DNA of 51,041 nucleotides. Origin: Cryobacterium tagatosivorans (GTDB taxonomy: Bacteria > Actinomycetota > Actinomycetes > Actinomycetales > Microbacteriaceae). The stretch lies in the NCBI RefSeq assembly GCF_004402215.1, contig NZ_SOEZ01000071.1:1-51041 (forward strand), given 5' to 3'. The notes under the pieces were generated by a model. That model was not told the DNA's origin, ran no database searches, and saw only the letters and a list, made by a program, of their open reading frames with translations. Of the stretch, positions 40,402-49,241 are shown piece after piece; the stretch's first letter is position 1; each line of letters opens with the position of its first letter. Position numbers and translations under genes: made by a program.

Positions 40402-41690
40402 GGCTCGACGCTCTTCTGAAGCTCCTGGAGGTGCGTGCCCAGGGTTCCTTCGACGGCCGGATAGTTCGGTGGGGTCGCTTCCGAGCCGCTCGGCTGCTGG
40501 AGGAGCACGAAGGCCAGGATTCCGATGAGCACGGCGGCGACCAGGGCCAGGACGATGGGCAGCCATTTCCTGCGCCCGGACCGCGAAGCACGCCCGGCCC
40601 CGCGAGTGGCCTGGGCCGCGGTGTCGTCGGATTCCTGCGGCGACTGCGCCCTGCCCATGACCACCGTCTCCGCCGAGGTGTCGGCCGAGGGAAGCGTCGC
40701 GGCGGGGGAGGCGACGGGCAGGAGGGCGGTGGCCGCCGTCTCGTCGGTCTGGTCGCTGGCCAGGAGGGCCGTGGCGTCGGAGGCGCCGGTGGCGATGAGC
40801 TGGGTGGCTTCGGCATCCACGGCGCCGGCATCCGCCGCGCCGGGGGAGGTCAGTGCGCGGAGCGCGACGGCGGCGTCGGAGGCGCTGAGCCGGTCTGCGG
40901 GCTCCCTGCTGGTCATCGCGCCGAGCAGGTTCGACCATTCGCGGCCGAGGATCGCCGGAATCTCCGGCTGGCGCTGCAGCCGGGCCGTCGCCGACTCGAT
41001 CGCCGTGCCGGGATAGGCGCGCTGCCCGGTCAGGCACTCGAGCAGGACCAGCCCGAGCGAGTACACGTCGCTCGGCGGGCCGATCGGAGCGCCCAGGGCC
41101 TGCTCTGGGCTCAGGTAACTCGCCGTGCCGATCAGCGTGCCGGTCGCCGTGAGTCTCGCCTCGTCCAGGAGCCGGGCGATGCCGAAGTCGGCAAGCTTGG
41201 CGTGGGAGCTGCGGCCCGGGAAGCTGGACGGCGCCAGCAGGACGTTCGCCGGCTTGATGTCACGGTGGATGATGCCCTGGGAGTGCACGTAGTGCAGGGC
41301 CTCGGCGAGGTCGGCGCCCATCTCGGCCACCTCCGCGGCCGACAGCGGCCCGCCGGCTATCTGGCTGCGCAGGTCGGGTCCGTCGACGAATTCCATGACG
41401 ATGAAGGTGCGCGGTGCGCCATCGATGACGGCGGTTCCCGCGTCGAAGAGGGTGACGAGGGCGAAGTGGTTGAGGCTGGCCAGCAGTGCGACTTCGCCGC
41501 TCTGGCGCTCCGGCCCCGAGTCATCGTCGAGCGAGTCATTGCGGAACAGCTTAATGGCCACGGTCCGGCCGAGGACGACATCCGTAGCCTGGTACACGGC
41601 CGCCATGCCGCCGTTGCCGATGAGGCGATCGACGCGAAACCGATCGGCGAGGACATCGCCGATGGGGCTGGCAGTTTGCTGTTCAGACAG
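40398..41690 (-). CDS. Membrane Ser/Thr protein kinase (probable CTG start)
   Basis: A 430-residue Hanks-type kinase. The kinase domain (about 15-275) shows IGNGGMAAVYQ, AIKLF, HRDIKPANVLL, DFGIARL, GTASYLSPEQAL. A disordered Ala/Thr/Asp-rich linker includes SAETVVMGR; one transmembrane helix follows (WLPIVLALVAAVLIGILAFV), with a short outside tail and no PASTA domain. No ATG, GTG or TTG lies between the far-upstream antisense region and the glycine loop. A CTG at 41690 with GAGGAG six bases upstream is the best start. It is divergent from the M50 protease gene and heads an operon with two lipoproteins. Confidence 0.88.
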   Translation of the reverse strand: MSEQQTASPIGDVLADRFRVDRLIGNGGMAAVYQATDVVLGRTVAIKLFRNDSLDDDSGPERQSGEVALLASLNHFALVTLFDAGTAVIDGAPRTFIVMEFVDGPDLRSQIAGGPLSAAEVAEMGADLAEALHYVHSQGIIHRDIKPANVLLAPSSFPGRSSHAKLADFGIARLLDEARLTATGTLIGTASYLSPEQALGAPIGPPSDVYSLGLVLLECLTGQRAYPGTAIESATARLQRQPEIPAILGREWSNLLGAMTSREPADRLSASDAAVALRALTSPGAADAGAVDAEATQLIATGASDATALLASDQTDETAATALLPVASPAATLPSADTSAETVVMGRAQSPQESDDTAAQATRGAGRASRSGRRKWLPIVLALVAAVLIGILAFVLLQQPSGSEATPPNYPAVEGTLGTHLQELQKSVEP

Positions 41691-41771
41691 GGGATTCTCC
41701 TCGGGAATGCTGTGGCTGGGACGCGACCCGCGAGGGGGCCGGTAACCAGCGGCTTTGCAGCTTGATGCGGC

Positions 41772-41784
41772 TAATCTGGGGCCT
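41772..41784 (+). promoter_or_regulatory. Predicted leaderless promoter of the M50 protease gene
   Basis: TAATCT (41772-41777) is followed by seven bases and GTG 41785; no ribosome site is present. Confidence 0.5.
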
Positions 41785-43116
41785 GTGGAAACCGTGCTGC
41801 TGTTTATCTTAGGTGTCGTCGTCGTTATTGTCGGCCTGGCCCTGTCCATCGGCCTGCACGAGATCGGCCATCTGGTACCGGCCAAGGCGTTCGGGGTCAA
41901 GGTCACGCAGTACATGATCGGATTCGGCCCGACCGTATGGTCCAGGCGCAAGGGCGAGACCGAGTACGGCCTCAAGGCCATCCCCTTGGGCGGCTACATC
42001 TCGATGATCGGCATGTTCCCTCCGGTCAAGGCGGGCGGCGCCGCCCGCACGGCGGGAACCGGGTTTTTCAATACCCTCGTGCAGGATGCCCGGAGCAGCA
42101 GCGCCGAATCGATCGGCGAGGGCGAGGATGCTCGCGCCTTCTACCGCCTGCCGGTCTTCAAGCGCATCATCATCATGCTCGGCGGACCGACCATGAACCT
42201 CCTGATCGGGATCATCCTCTTCGCCATCGTGCTGATGGGCTTCGGAACGGCCCAGCCGAGCACGACCGTCGGCAGCGTGTCTGAGTGCGTCCTGCCGGCC
42301 ACGAGCGCCCGGCAGACCTGCGACGCGTCCGACGAGCAGGCACCGGGCGCCGCCGCCGGACTCAAGCCGGGCGACCGGATCGTCAGCGTCGACGGCACCC
42401 CGATCCAGACCTGGGAGCAGTCGACCGCGATCATCCGCGAGTCGCCGGGCACCCCGCTCGAGTTCGTCGTCGAGCGCGACGGCGAGGACGTCAACCTCGC
42501 CATCACGCCCAAGCTCACCGAGCGCTACGTCGTCGACGAGGCCGGCGCGATCACCGAGGATGCCTCCGGTAAGCCGGTCACCCGTGAGGTCGGATTCGTC
42601 GGGATCGGCCCGGCCAGCGAACTCGTGCAGCAGCCCGCGGCCGCCGTGCTGCCCGCCGTGGGAGACAACATCGTCCGGGTCGGCCAGATGATCCTGAACC
42701 TGCCGCAGAGGCTGGTCGAGGTGGCCAACGCCGCATTCGGCCCGGGGGAGCGCGACCCGAACGGGCCGATCAGCGTCGTGGGCGTCGGGCGCGTAGCCGG
42801 CGAGATCACGAGCATCGACTCGGTCCCCGTTGCCAGCAAGGTGGCGAGCCTGCTCGGCCTGCTCGGCTCGGTCAACATCGCCCTGTTCGTCTTCAACCTC
42901 ATCCCGCTGCTGCCGCTGGACGGCGGCCATGTCGCCGGGGCGCTGTGGGAGGGCATCCGTCGCTTCTTCGCGAAGCTGTTCAAGCGCCCGGTTCCCGGAC
43001 CCGTCGACACGGCCAAGCTCATGCCGCTGACGTTCGCCGTGGTCATCGTCCTCGGCGGAATGAGCCTGCTGCTGATCTACGCCGACATTGTGAAGCCGAT
43101 CAGCATCTTCGGCTGA
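41785..43116 (+). CDS. Site-2 protease (RseP/Rip1-like intramembrane metalloprotease)
   Basis: A 443-residue M50 protease that cleaves membrane-bound anti-sigma factors and other transmembrane proteins. The zinc motif LHEIGHL (His25, Glu26, His29) is in the first helix and the second metal region is in NLIPLLPLDGGHV. A single PDZ domain (about 180-250, GAAAGLKPGDRIVSVDG) sits between. About four transmembrane helices are predicted. GTG 41785 starts the first helix; the longer TTG start at 41755 is not favoured. Neighbouring dxr and ispG are typical of Rip1 loci. A palindromic repeat follows its stop. Confidence 0.93.
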   Translation: METVLLFILGVVVVIVGLALSIGLHEIGHLVPAKAFGVKVTQYMIGFGPTVWSRRKGETEYGLKAIPLGGYISMIGMFPPVKAGGAARTAGTGFFNTLVQDARSSSAESIGEGEDARAFYRLPVFKRIIIMLGGPTMNLLIGIILFAIVLMGFGTAQPSTTVGSVSECVLPATSARQTCDASDEQAPGAAAGLKPGDRIVSVDGTPIQTWEQSTAIIRESPGTPLEFVVERDGEDVNLAITPKLTERYVVDEAGAITEDASGKPVTREVGFVGIGPASELVQQPAAAVLPAVGDNIVRVGQMILNLPQRLVEVANAAFGPGERDPNGPISVVGVGRVAGEITSIDSVPVASKVASLLGLLGSVNIALFVFNLIPLLPLDGGHVAGALWEGIRRFFAKLFKRPVPGPVDTAKLMPLTFAVVIVLGGMSLLLIYADIVKPISIFG

Positions 43117-43124
43117 GCCCTCCC

Positions 43125-43189
43125 CCCGCGAAACCGCAGTTGTGCGCGTTCTGAACGCGTTTTAGCGCGCACAACTGTGGTTTCGCGGG
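43125..43189. repeat. Dispersed intergenic palindrome, copy 2
   Basis: Arms 43125-43148 and 43166-43189 are 24-base inverted repeats with one G-to-T(U) wobble pair, around a 17-base loop ending GCGTTTTAG, as in copy 1. It lies between the convergent protease and thiolase genes. It probably terminates both transcripts or is a REP-like element. Confidence 0.9.
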
Positions 43190-43205
43190 AGGGGCGGAGG
43201 GGGTT

Positions 43206-44390
43206 TTAGCGGGAGAGGAGCAGTGCCTCGCCCTGGCCGCCGCCGCCGCAGAGCGACACGGCCGCCTTGCCGCCGCCCCGACGAGCGAGTTCCAGCGCCG
43301 CGTGCAGGGCGAGCCGGCCGCCGGAGGCGCCGATCGGGTGGCCGATCGCGATCCCGCCGCCGTGGATGTTCACCTTGTCGCTGCTGAGGCCCAGCTCACG
43401 CGAGGACTGCAGGGCGACCGCGGCGAACGCCTCGTTGATCTCGACGACGTCGAGGTCCTCGGCCGACCAGCCGGCCCGGCCGAGGGCGTGGGCGATCGCG
43501 TTCGCCGGCTGCGAGTGCAGCGAGTTGTCGGGGCCGGCGACCTGTCCGGAGGCTTCGATCACGGCCAGCCAGGTCAGCCCGTGCTCCTCGGCCCACTGCC
43601 TGCCGGCCACGACGACCGCGCTCGCGCCGTCGCTGAGCGGCGAGGAATTGCCTGCCGTGATCGTTCCGTCGGTCGAGAAGGCGGGGCGCAGGCGCCCGAG
43701 CGATTCCACCGTGCTGTCGCCGCGAACGCCCTCGTCGGCGCCGATGAGCTTCGGTTCGCCCTTGCGCTGCGGCACGCTGATCGGCGTGATCTCGTCGTCG
43801 AAGGTGCCGTCGGCCATGGCCGCGGCGGCCCTCTGGTGCGACGCGGCCGCGATTTCGTCCTGCTCGATCCGGTTCAGCTCGAGTTTCTCGTTGACCCGCT
43901 CGGTCGAGATGCCCATCGACAGGCCGTCGAAGGCATCCGTCAGGCCGTCGTGGGCGGCGTGGTCGAGGGCGGTGACGCTTCCGTAGGCCCAGCCCTGGCG
44001 GGAGCCGGGCAGCAGGTGCGGGGCCTTCGACATGGATTCCTGCCCGCCGGCGACGACGACATCCGCTTCACCGAGCCGGACGAGACGCGCCGCGTCGATC
44101 ACCGCGGCAAGCCCCGACAGGCAGACCTTGTTGAGCGTCATCGCGGGGACGTTCCAAGGGATGCCGGCGGCGATCGCGCTTTGGCGGGCCGGGTTCTGCC
44201 CGCAGCCGGCCTGGAGCACCTGCCCCATCAGCACGGCGTCGACCTGGTCCGGGCTGACGCCGGCACGCGCGAGGGCGCCCGCGATGGCGGCCGTCCCCAG
44301 CTGCACGGCGGTGAGGGAGGACAGCTGGCCGTTCACGCGACCCTGCGGGGTGCGGGATCCGGCCAGGATGACTACGTCGATTGCGGGCAT
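43206..44390 (-). CDS. Acetyl-CoA C-acetyltransferase (thiolase)
   Basis: A 394-residue thiolase that condenses two acetyl-CoA to acetoacetyl-CoA or cleaves 3-ketoacyl-CoA. The active residues are Cys90 (NKVCLSG), His351 (IAIGHPIGASG) and Cys381 (SLCGGGGQG). ATG 44390 has AAGGAGT at a suitable distance; the open frame upstream is antisense to the lipoprotein gene. Length matches biosynthetic thiolases. Nothing in the neighbourhood fixes the pathway. Confidence 0.95.
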   Translation of the reverse strand: MPAIDVVILAGSRTPQGRVNGQLSSLTAVQLGTAAIAGALARAGVSPDQVDAVLMGQVLQAGCGQNPARQSAIAAGIPWNVPAMTLNKVCLSGLAAVIDAARLVRLGEADVVVAGGQESMSKAPHLLPGSRQGWAYGSVTALDHAAHDGLTDAFDGLSMGISTERVNEKLELNRIEQDEIAAASHQRAAAAMADGTFDDEITPISVPQRKGEPKLIGADEGVRGDSTVESLGRLRPAFSTDGTITAGNSSPLSDGASAVVVAGRQWAEEHGLTWLAVIEASGQVAGPDNSLHSQPANAIAHALGRAGWSAEDLDVVEINEAFAAVALQSSRELGLSSDKVNIHGGGIAIGHPIGASGGRLALHAALELARRGGGKAAVSLCGGGGQGEALLLSR

Positions 44391-44472
44391 AGGGGTGACT
44401 CCTTCGTCTTCACACTGATCTTTCGACTGTAACGCCGATCCGGTGGGACCGGCGCCCCGGCTTCCCGTTGCG

Positions 44473-44486
44473 AGGGGCAGGCCCCT
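44473..44486. repeat. Small palindrome in the thiolase/lipoprotein divergent gap
   Basis: AGGGGC-AG-GCCCCT is a perfect 6-2-6 inverted repeat in the 199-base gap between thiolase and the lipoprotein gene. It could be an operator. Otherwise the gap shows only GC-rich sequence. Confidence 0.3.
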
Positions 44487-44589
44487 TGGCCGAATCGTTA
44501 TGCGGAGCCTCTTCCCGTTCGCGCGCGCGAAATGGGAGGATCGCGGCAGGCGGCGCGTCGGGTCGCGCCCTTGGGGGAAGAGGCACGGG

Positions 44590-45300
44590 ATGCGCCGATC
44601 GTTCGGAAGGCCCTTCGTTGTCGGCGTGCTGGTGATCGGGATCGTGCTGGCTGGCGCGGCGTGTGCCTCCGAGCAGACGCCCCGCCCAGCCGTGGACGTG
44701 ACAGCCTCGCCGGCCCCCGCCCCGCGCGGTGATCCGCTCACCACCGTCACCACCATCATCGTGCGCGCCGAGGCGCTGGACCTCGCGGACGCGGCGGGGT
44801 CCGTCGTGAAGTCGCTTCCGTACGACCTCCCGCCCGAGAAAGTGGTGGACGCGCTGTCCGTGGTGATCGGCGGAGAACCCTCGATCACCCCGTTCGCGGC
44901 CGGGTTGGAGGCCCCGGCCGGGGTCACCTACTCCTGGACCGGTCTGCGGCTCACCGACTTCCTGCCGACCGTGGGCAACTTCCCGGGCTACAGCGACTTC
45001 CAACTCGATGTCACCCGCGGCGTCATCGGCGACGGGGTCGGGATCGAGACGGCGGCCGGCAAGACCGTCGGGCACGAAATCATCGGCGTCGCGAAGGGGT
45101 TGGGCCTGAGCGTCGACGTGATGTTCGTCTCGGTCGGCTACGCCTTCGTGCTGGTCGACGTCGGCCCCGAACTCGCGACGCCCGCCGGGGAGAACGTGAC
45201 CTATCCCAACGCCTGGGCGGTGCGCGCCAGTTCCGATTCGGCTTCGGGCGTCATCGATCACATCTCGGCGCCGGTCAACCTCAGCCACTGGGTGTCCTGA
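44590..45300 (+). CDS. Lipoprotein of unknown function
   Basis: A 236-residue exported protein. A basic N-terminus and hydrophobic stretch end in a lipobox LAGAAC (Cys25). The mature part (VTTIIVRAEALDLADAAGSV, ITPFAAGLEAPAGVTYSWTG, LRLTDFLPTVGNFPGYSDFQ) does not match a family I recognise. Possible beta-rich repeats of about 80 residues occur. ATG 44590 is preferred to an upstream ATG (44443) because it begins the signal peptide and has a GGGGGAAGAGG-like ribosome site. It is followed 56 bases later by ispG, but ispG has its own leaderless promoter. Confidence 0.75.
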   Translation: MRRSFGRPFVVGVLVIGIVLAGAACASEQTPRPAVDVTASPAPAPRGDPLTTVTTIIVRAEALDLADAAGSVVKSLPYDLPPEKVVDALSVVIGGEPSITPFAAGLEAPAGVTYSWTGLRLTDFLPTVGNFPGYSDFQLDVTRGVIGDGVGIETAAGKTVGHEIIGVAKGLGLSVDVMFVSVGYAFVLVDVGPELATPAGENVTYPNAWAVRASSDSASGVIDHISAPVNLSHWVS

Positions 45301-45344
45301 CCGACAGTGCCCGGCCGCACAGCCAACGTCCCGGTCACGGCGCG

Positions 45345-45356
45345 TAAGCTAACGGC
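45345..45356 (+). promoter_or_regulatory. Predicted leaderless promoter of ispG
   Basis: TAAGCT (45345-45350), six bases, then GTG 45357. No ribosome site. Confidence 0.5.
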
Positions 45357-46514
45357 GTGGCTGCAATCAATTTAGGGATGCCCAAGGTACCTGAGGTACT
45401 CGCTCCCAGACGAAAGACCCGTCAGATCAAAGTCGGCAAGGTACTCGTCGGCGGCGACGCCCAGGTGAGCGTCCAATCGATGACGACAACGCCGACGCCG
45501 AACATCAACGCGACCCTCCAGCAGATCGCCGAGCTGACCGCGTCCGGCTGTGACATCGTGCGTGTCGCCGTGCCCAGCCGCGACGACGCCGAGGCGCTGC
45601 CGATCATCGCGAAGAAGAGCCAGATCCCGGTCATCGCGGACATCCACTTCCAGCCCAGCTACGTGTACGCGGCGATCGACGCCGGCTGCGCGGCCGTGCG
45701 GGTGAACCCGGGCAACATCCGCAAGTTCGACGACCAGGTCGGCGAGATCGCGCGCCGGGCGAAGGCCGCGGGCGTCAGCATCCGGATCGGCGTCAACGCC
45801 GGTTCGCTCGACCCGCGCCTGCTGCAGAAGTACGGCAAGGCCACCCCGGAGGCGCTCGTCGAGAGCGCCGTCTGGGAGGCGAGCCTCTTCGAGGAGCACG
45901 ACTTCCACGACTTCAAGATCTCGGTCAAGCACAACGACCCGATCATCATGGTCAAGGCCTACCGGCTGCTCGCCGAACGCGGCGACTGGCCCCTGCACCT
46001 CGGCGTCACCGAGGCCGGGCCGTCGTTCCAGGGCACGATCAAGAGCGCCACGGCGTTCGGCATCCTGCTCTCCGAGGGCATCGGCGATACGATCCGGGTG
46101 TCCCTGAGCGCGCCGCCGGTCGAGGAGATCAAGGTCGGCCTGCAGATCCTGCAGTCGCTGAACCTGCGCGAGCGCAAGCTCGAGATCGTCTCCTGCCCGA
46201 GCTGCGGGCGGGCCCAGGTGGATGTCTACAAGCTCGCCAACGACGTCACCGACGGCCTCGAGGGCATGACCGTGCCGCTCCGCGTCGCCGTGATGGGCTG
46301 CGTCGTCAACGGGCCCGGCGAGGCCCGCGAGGCCGACCTCGGCGTCGCCTCCGGCAACGGCAAGGGCCAGATCTTCGTCAAGGGCGAGGTCATCAAGACC
46401 GTGCCCGAGTCCGAGATCGTCGCGACCCTGATCGAGGAGGCCAACCGACTGGCCGCCGAAATGCCCCCGAGCGAGGACAGCCTCGGCGCGCCCGTCGTGA
46501 CCGTCGGCAAGTAG
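45357..46514 (+). CDS. ispG: 4-hydroxy-3-methylbut-2-en-1-yl diphosphate synthase
   Basis: A 385-residue iron-sulfur enzyme of the MEP pathway (also called GcpE) that converts the cyclic diphosphate to HMBPP. The [4Fe-4S] ligands are Cys280 and Cys283 (CPSCGR) and Cys315 ([10 protein letters not shown]), with Glu322 as the likely fourth ligand. SVQSMTTT and PVIADIHF near the start are typical. GTG 45357 agrees with the family start. It belongs with dxr at 37446 in the same pathway; the palindromic repeat after its stop probably ends the transcript before proS. Confidence 0.97.
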   Translation: MAAINLGMPKVPEVLAPRRKTRQIKVGKVLVGGDAQVSVQSMTTTPTPNINATLQQIAELTASGCDIVRVAVPSRDDAEALPIIAKKSQIPVIADIHFQPSYVYAAIDAGCAAVRVNPGNIRKFDDQVGEIARRAKAAGVSIRIGVNAGSLDPRLLQKYGKATPEALVESAVWEASLFEEHDFHDFKISVKHNDPIIMVKAYRLLAERGDWPLHLGVTEAGPSFQGTIKSATAFGILLSEGIGDTIRVSLSAPPVEEIKVGLQILQSLNLRERKLEIVSCPSCGRAQVDVYKLANDVTDGLEGMTVPLRVAVMGCVVNGPGEAREADLGVASGNGKGQIFVKGEVIKTVPESEIVATLIEEANRLAAEMPPSEDSLGAPVVTVGK

Positions 46515-46524
46515 CCCTACTCAC

Positions 46525-46589
46525 CCCGCGAACCCGCAGTCGTGCGCGTTATGCGGGCCGAATGAGGCGCACGACTGCGGTTTCGCGGG
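46525..46589. repeat. Dispersed intergenic palindrome, copy 3
   Basis: Arms 46525-46548 and 46566-46589 pair over 24 positions with two mismatches around a 17-base loop. Compared with copies 1 and 2, one T-A stem pair (GTTGTGC/GCACAAC) is changed to C-G (GTCGTGC/GCACGAC), a compensatory change. The loop is divergent. It lies between ispG and proS, both on the plus strand. Confidence 0.85.
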
Positions 46590-46606
46590 ACCGGGCGGGC
46601 GCGGCC

Positions 46607-46618
46607 TAAAGTAGACGG
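46607..46618 (+). promoter_or_regulatory. Predicted leaderless promoter of proS
   Basis: TAAAGT (46607-46612), six bases, then GTG 46619. It starts 17 bases after palindrome copy 3. Confidence 0.5.
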
Positions 46619-48385
46619 GTGCCTACACGCCTGTCGAACTACTTCCTCCGTACCCTCCGCGAAGACCCCTCAGACGCCGAGGTGACCAGCCACCGCCTGC
46701 TCGTGCGGGCCGGCTACATCCGTCGCCAGGCCCCCGGGATCTTCGCCTGGCTGCCAATCGGACTGCGCGTGAAAGCGAAGATCGAGGCGATCGTGCGCGA
46801 GGAGATGACGGCGGCCGGCGCGCACGAGGTGCACTTTCCCGCCCTCCTGCCGCGAGAACCGTACGAGATCACCGGGCGCTGGGACGAGTACGGCGACGGA
46901 CTGTTCCGCCTGAAGGACCGCAAGGGAAGCGACCTGCTGCTGGCCCCCACCCACGAAGAGGTCTTCACCCTGCTGGTCAAGGACCTGTACAACAGCTACA
47001 AGGACCTGCCGCTGTCGATCTACCAGATCCAGGACAAGTACCGCGACGAGGCCCGCTCGCGCGGAGGGCTGCTGCGCGGTCGCGAGTTCACGATGAAGGA
47101 TGCCTACTCCTTCGACTACACCGACGCCGGCCTGGATGCGAGCTACCAGGCCCAGCGCGACGCCTACGAACGCATCTTCACCCGGCTCGGCCTCGAATAC
47201 GTGATCGTGCAGGCGGATGCCGGCGCGATGGGCGGCTCGAAGAGCGAGGAATTCCTGCACCCGACCCCGGTCGGCGAGGACACCTTCGTGCGCTCGGCCG
47301 GCGGTTACGCGGCCAACATCGAAGCCTTCACGACCGTCGCGCCGCCCGCGATCAGCTTCAAGGACCTGACGTCGGCCGAGGTGTTCGACACGCCTGACAC
47401 CCCCACAATCCAGACCCTCGTCGACCGGGCCAACAGCGCCCACCCGCGCCCGGACGGCCGCGAATGGACCGCCGCCGACACGCTCAAGAACGTCGTGCTG
47501 GCGCTGATGCAGCCGGACGGCAGCCGGGAACTGGTCATCATCGGCCTCCCCGGGGACCGCGAGGTCGACCTCAAGCGTGTCGAGGTCGCCTTCGCGCCGG
47601 CCGAGGTCGAGGCGGCCAACGAGACCGACTTCGCCAGGCACCCCGGCCTCGTCAAGGGCTACATCGGCCCCTGGTCGATCGCCGGGGCCGTCCTCGGCGA
47701 GAAATCCGCCACCGGCATCCGCTTCCTGGTCGACCCCCGCGTCGTCGACGGCACCGAGTGGATCACCGGCGCCAACGAGCCCGGCCGCCATGTCTTCGGG
47801 CTCGTCGCCGGCCGCGACTTCCACGCCGACGGAACCGTCGAGGCCGCCGAGGTGCGTGCAGGCGACCCGGCCCCGGACGGCTCCGGCCCGGTCGAACTCG
47901 CCCGCGGCATGGAAATCGGCCACGTATTCCAGCTCGGCCGCAAGTACGCCGAAGCGCTCGGACTCAAGGTGCTGGACGAGAACGGCAAGCTCGTCACCGT
48001 CACGATGGGGTCCTACGGGATCGGGGTAACCCGGATCCTGGCCACCATCGCCGAGCTCAACAACGACGCGAAGGGCCTGATCTGGCCGGAATCAGTCGCG
48101 CCGTTCGACGTGCACGTGATCGCGACCGGCCGCGACGAGGTCGTCTTCGAGACCTCGGAATCCGTCGTCGCGGCGATCGAAGCCACCGGCCGCGAGGTCC
48201 TCTACGACGACCGTCGCGGCAAGGTCTCGCCGGGCGTGAAGTTCGGCGACGCCGAGCTGATCGGCGTTCCGAAGATCGTCATCGTCGGCAGGGGAGCGAT
48301 CGAGGGCATCGTCGAGTTCTGGGACCGCCGCACCGGCGAACGCGAACAGGTCGCCGTCGCCGACGTCGTGTCCCGGCTGGGCTGA
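46619..48385 (+). CDS. proS: Prolyl-tRNA synthetase
   Basis: A 588-residue class II synthetase that charges tRNA-Pro. The start [14 protein letters not shown], motif 2 region ([20 protein letters not shown]) and motif 3 ([13 protein letters not shown]) are clear. An editing insertion (about 225-400) between motifs 2 and 3 marks the bacterial type. The C-terminal anticodon domain ([12 protein letters not shown]) follows. GTG 46619 is supported by the conserved start and leaderless -10. Its stop is part of a short hairpin, and DUF1206 converges on it. Confidence 0.97.
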   Translation: MPTRLSNYFLRTLREDPSDAEVTSHRLLVRAGYIRRQAPGIFAWLPIGLRVKAKIEAIVREEMTAAGAHEVHFPALLPREPYEITGRWDEYGDGLFRLKDRKGSDLLLAPTHEEVFTLLVKDLYNSYKDLPLSIYQIQDKYRDEARSRGGLLRGREFTMKDAYSFDYTDAGLDASYQAQRDAYERIFTRLGLEYVIVQADAGAMGGSKSEEFLHPTPVGEDTFVRSAGGYAANIEAFTTVAPPAISFKDLTSAEVFDTPDTPTIQTLVDRANSAHPRPDGREWTAADTLKNVVLALMQPDGSRELVIIGLPGDREVDLKRVEVAFAPAEVEAANETDFARHPGLVKGYIGPWSIAGAVLGEKSATGIRFLVDPRVVDGTEWITGANEPGRHVFGLVAGRDFHADGTVEAAEVRAGDPAPDGSGPVELARGMEIGHVFQLGRKYAEALGLKVLDENGKLVTVTMGSYGIGVTRILATIAELNNDAKGLIWPESVAPFDVHVIATGRDEVVFETSESVVAAIEATGREVLYDDRRGKVSPGVKFGDAELIGVPKIVIVGRGAIEGIVEFWDRRTGEREQVAVADVVSRLG

Positions 48386-48400
48386 GCGCCCCGAGGCGCT
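48385..48400. terminator. Short hairpin at the proS/DUF1206 junction
   Basis: AGCGCC-CCGA-GGCGCT is a perfect 6-base stem with a tetraloop beginning at the last base of the proS stop codon. It lies in the 22-base gap between convergent genes and could be a modest bidirectional terminator. Confidence 0.45.
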
Positions 48401-48407
48401 GCGCTAG

Positions 48408-49229
48408 TCAGAGGCGGGCGTACCGAGCCCGAGCGAAGCTGTAGACGCCGAAGGCGATCAGGCCGACCCCGACAACGATCAGGATGCCGGGACCGAACGG
48501 CAGGACGATGAGCGCCTTGAGCGCCCCGTCGAGCCCCGTCGCCTTGGCCGCGCTGGCCGTGAGGGCCGCGACCAGGAACAGGATGCCGACCACGCCGAGC
48601 GCTAATCCCTTGGCGACGTAACCGAAGACGCCGAGGCTCACGATCGCCGTGCCGACCGGGCCGGTCGGCACGGCGATCGCCTCGGTGAACTTCCTCGCGG
48701 CTCCCCGGTAGACGAAGAAACCGCCGATCACGAGTACGAGGAGACCGAGCAGCACGATCAGGAGGACTCCGCCCGGCGCCGCCAGCAACCCCGCGGTGAA
48801 GTCCTGGGTGCTCGCGGCCGCGTCCGACCCGGCGCCCAGGGCGAACGAGAACGCCGTTCCCGAGATCGCGAGGTAGGCGACGCCCTTGCCGAGCTCGATC
48901 ACCCGGTGCGCCCACTTGCGTTTCGGGTCGTAGGCCGGCACCAGGAAGGCCTGGACGACCTGCCACAAGCCGAGGGCGGCCAGGCCGATCACCACGGTCC
49001 AGAGCACGAACACCCCGCCGGGCGTGGCGGCGAGCTGCCCGAGGGCGCCGGACTGGTCGGCCTTCGCTCCGCTGGTGCCGGTGGCGACGCCGACGGCGAT
49101 CAGGCCGATCAGCAGGTGGAGCAAACCGTTGACCGCGTAGCCCACCCGGGCCAGGGTCCGGAACGGCGTGCTGTCTTCGGCCTTGCGCGCCACCTTGCGC
49201 ACGGATTTTGCTGCGGAATCACTCGTCAT
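48408..49229 (-). CDS. DUF1206 integral membrane protein
   Basis: A 273-residue protein with about six transmembrane helices arranged as three similar two-helix units, the pattern of DUF1206. Each unit starts near a 'ARVGYAVNGLLHLLIG'-like segment (also ELGKGVAYLAISG and LGVFGYVAKGLALGVVG). The function is not known. ATG 49229 has TAGTCT six bases upstream on the minus strand, so it is probably leaderless. It sits where rimP is usually found upstream of nusA, in the opposite direction to its neighbours. Confidence 0.88.
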   Translation of the reverse strand: MTSDSAAKSVRKVARKAEDSTPFRTLARVGYAVNGLLHLLIGLIAVGVATGTSGAKADQSGALGQLAATPGGVFVLWTVVIGLAALGLWQVVQAFLVPAYDPKRKWAHRVIELGKGVAYLAISGTAFSFALGAGSDAAASTQDFTAGLLAAPGGVLLIVLLGLLVLVIGGFFVYRGAARKFTEAIAVPTGPVGTAIVSLGVFGYVAKGLALGVVGILFLVAALTASAAKATGLDGALKALIVLPFGPGILIVVGVGLIAFGVYSFARARYARL

Positions 49230-49241
49230 TCGCCCAGACTA
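49230..49241 (-). promoter_or_regulatory. Predicted leaderless promoter of the DUF1206 gene
   Basis: On the minus strand TAGTCT (plus coordinates 49236-49241) precedes ATG 49229 by six bases. Confidence 0.5.
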
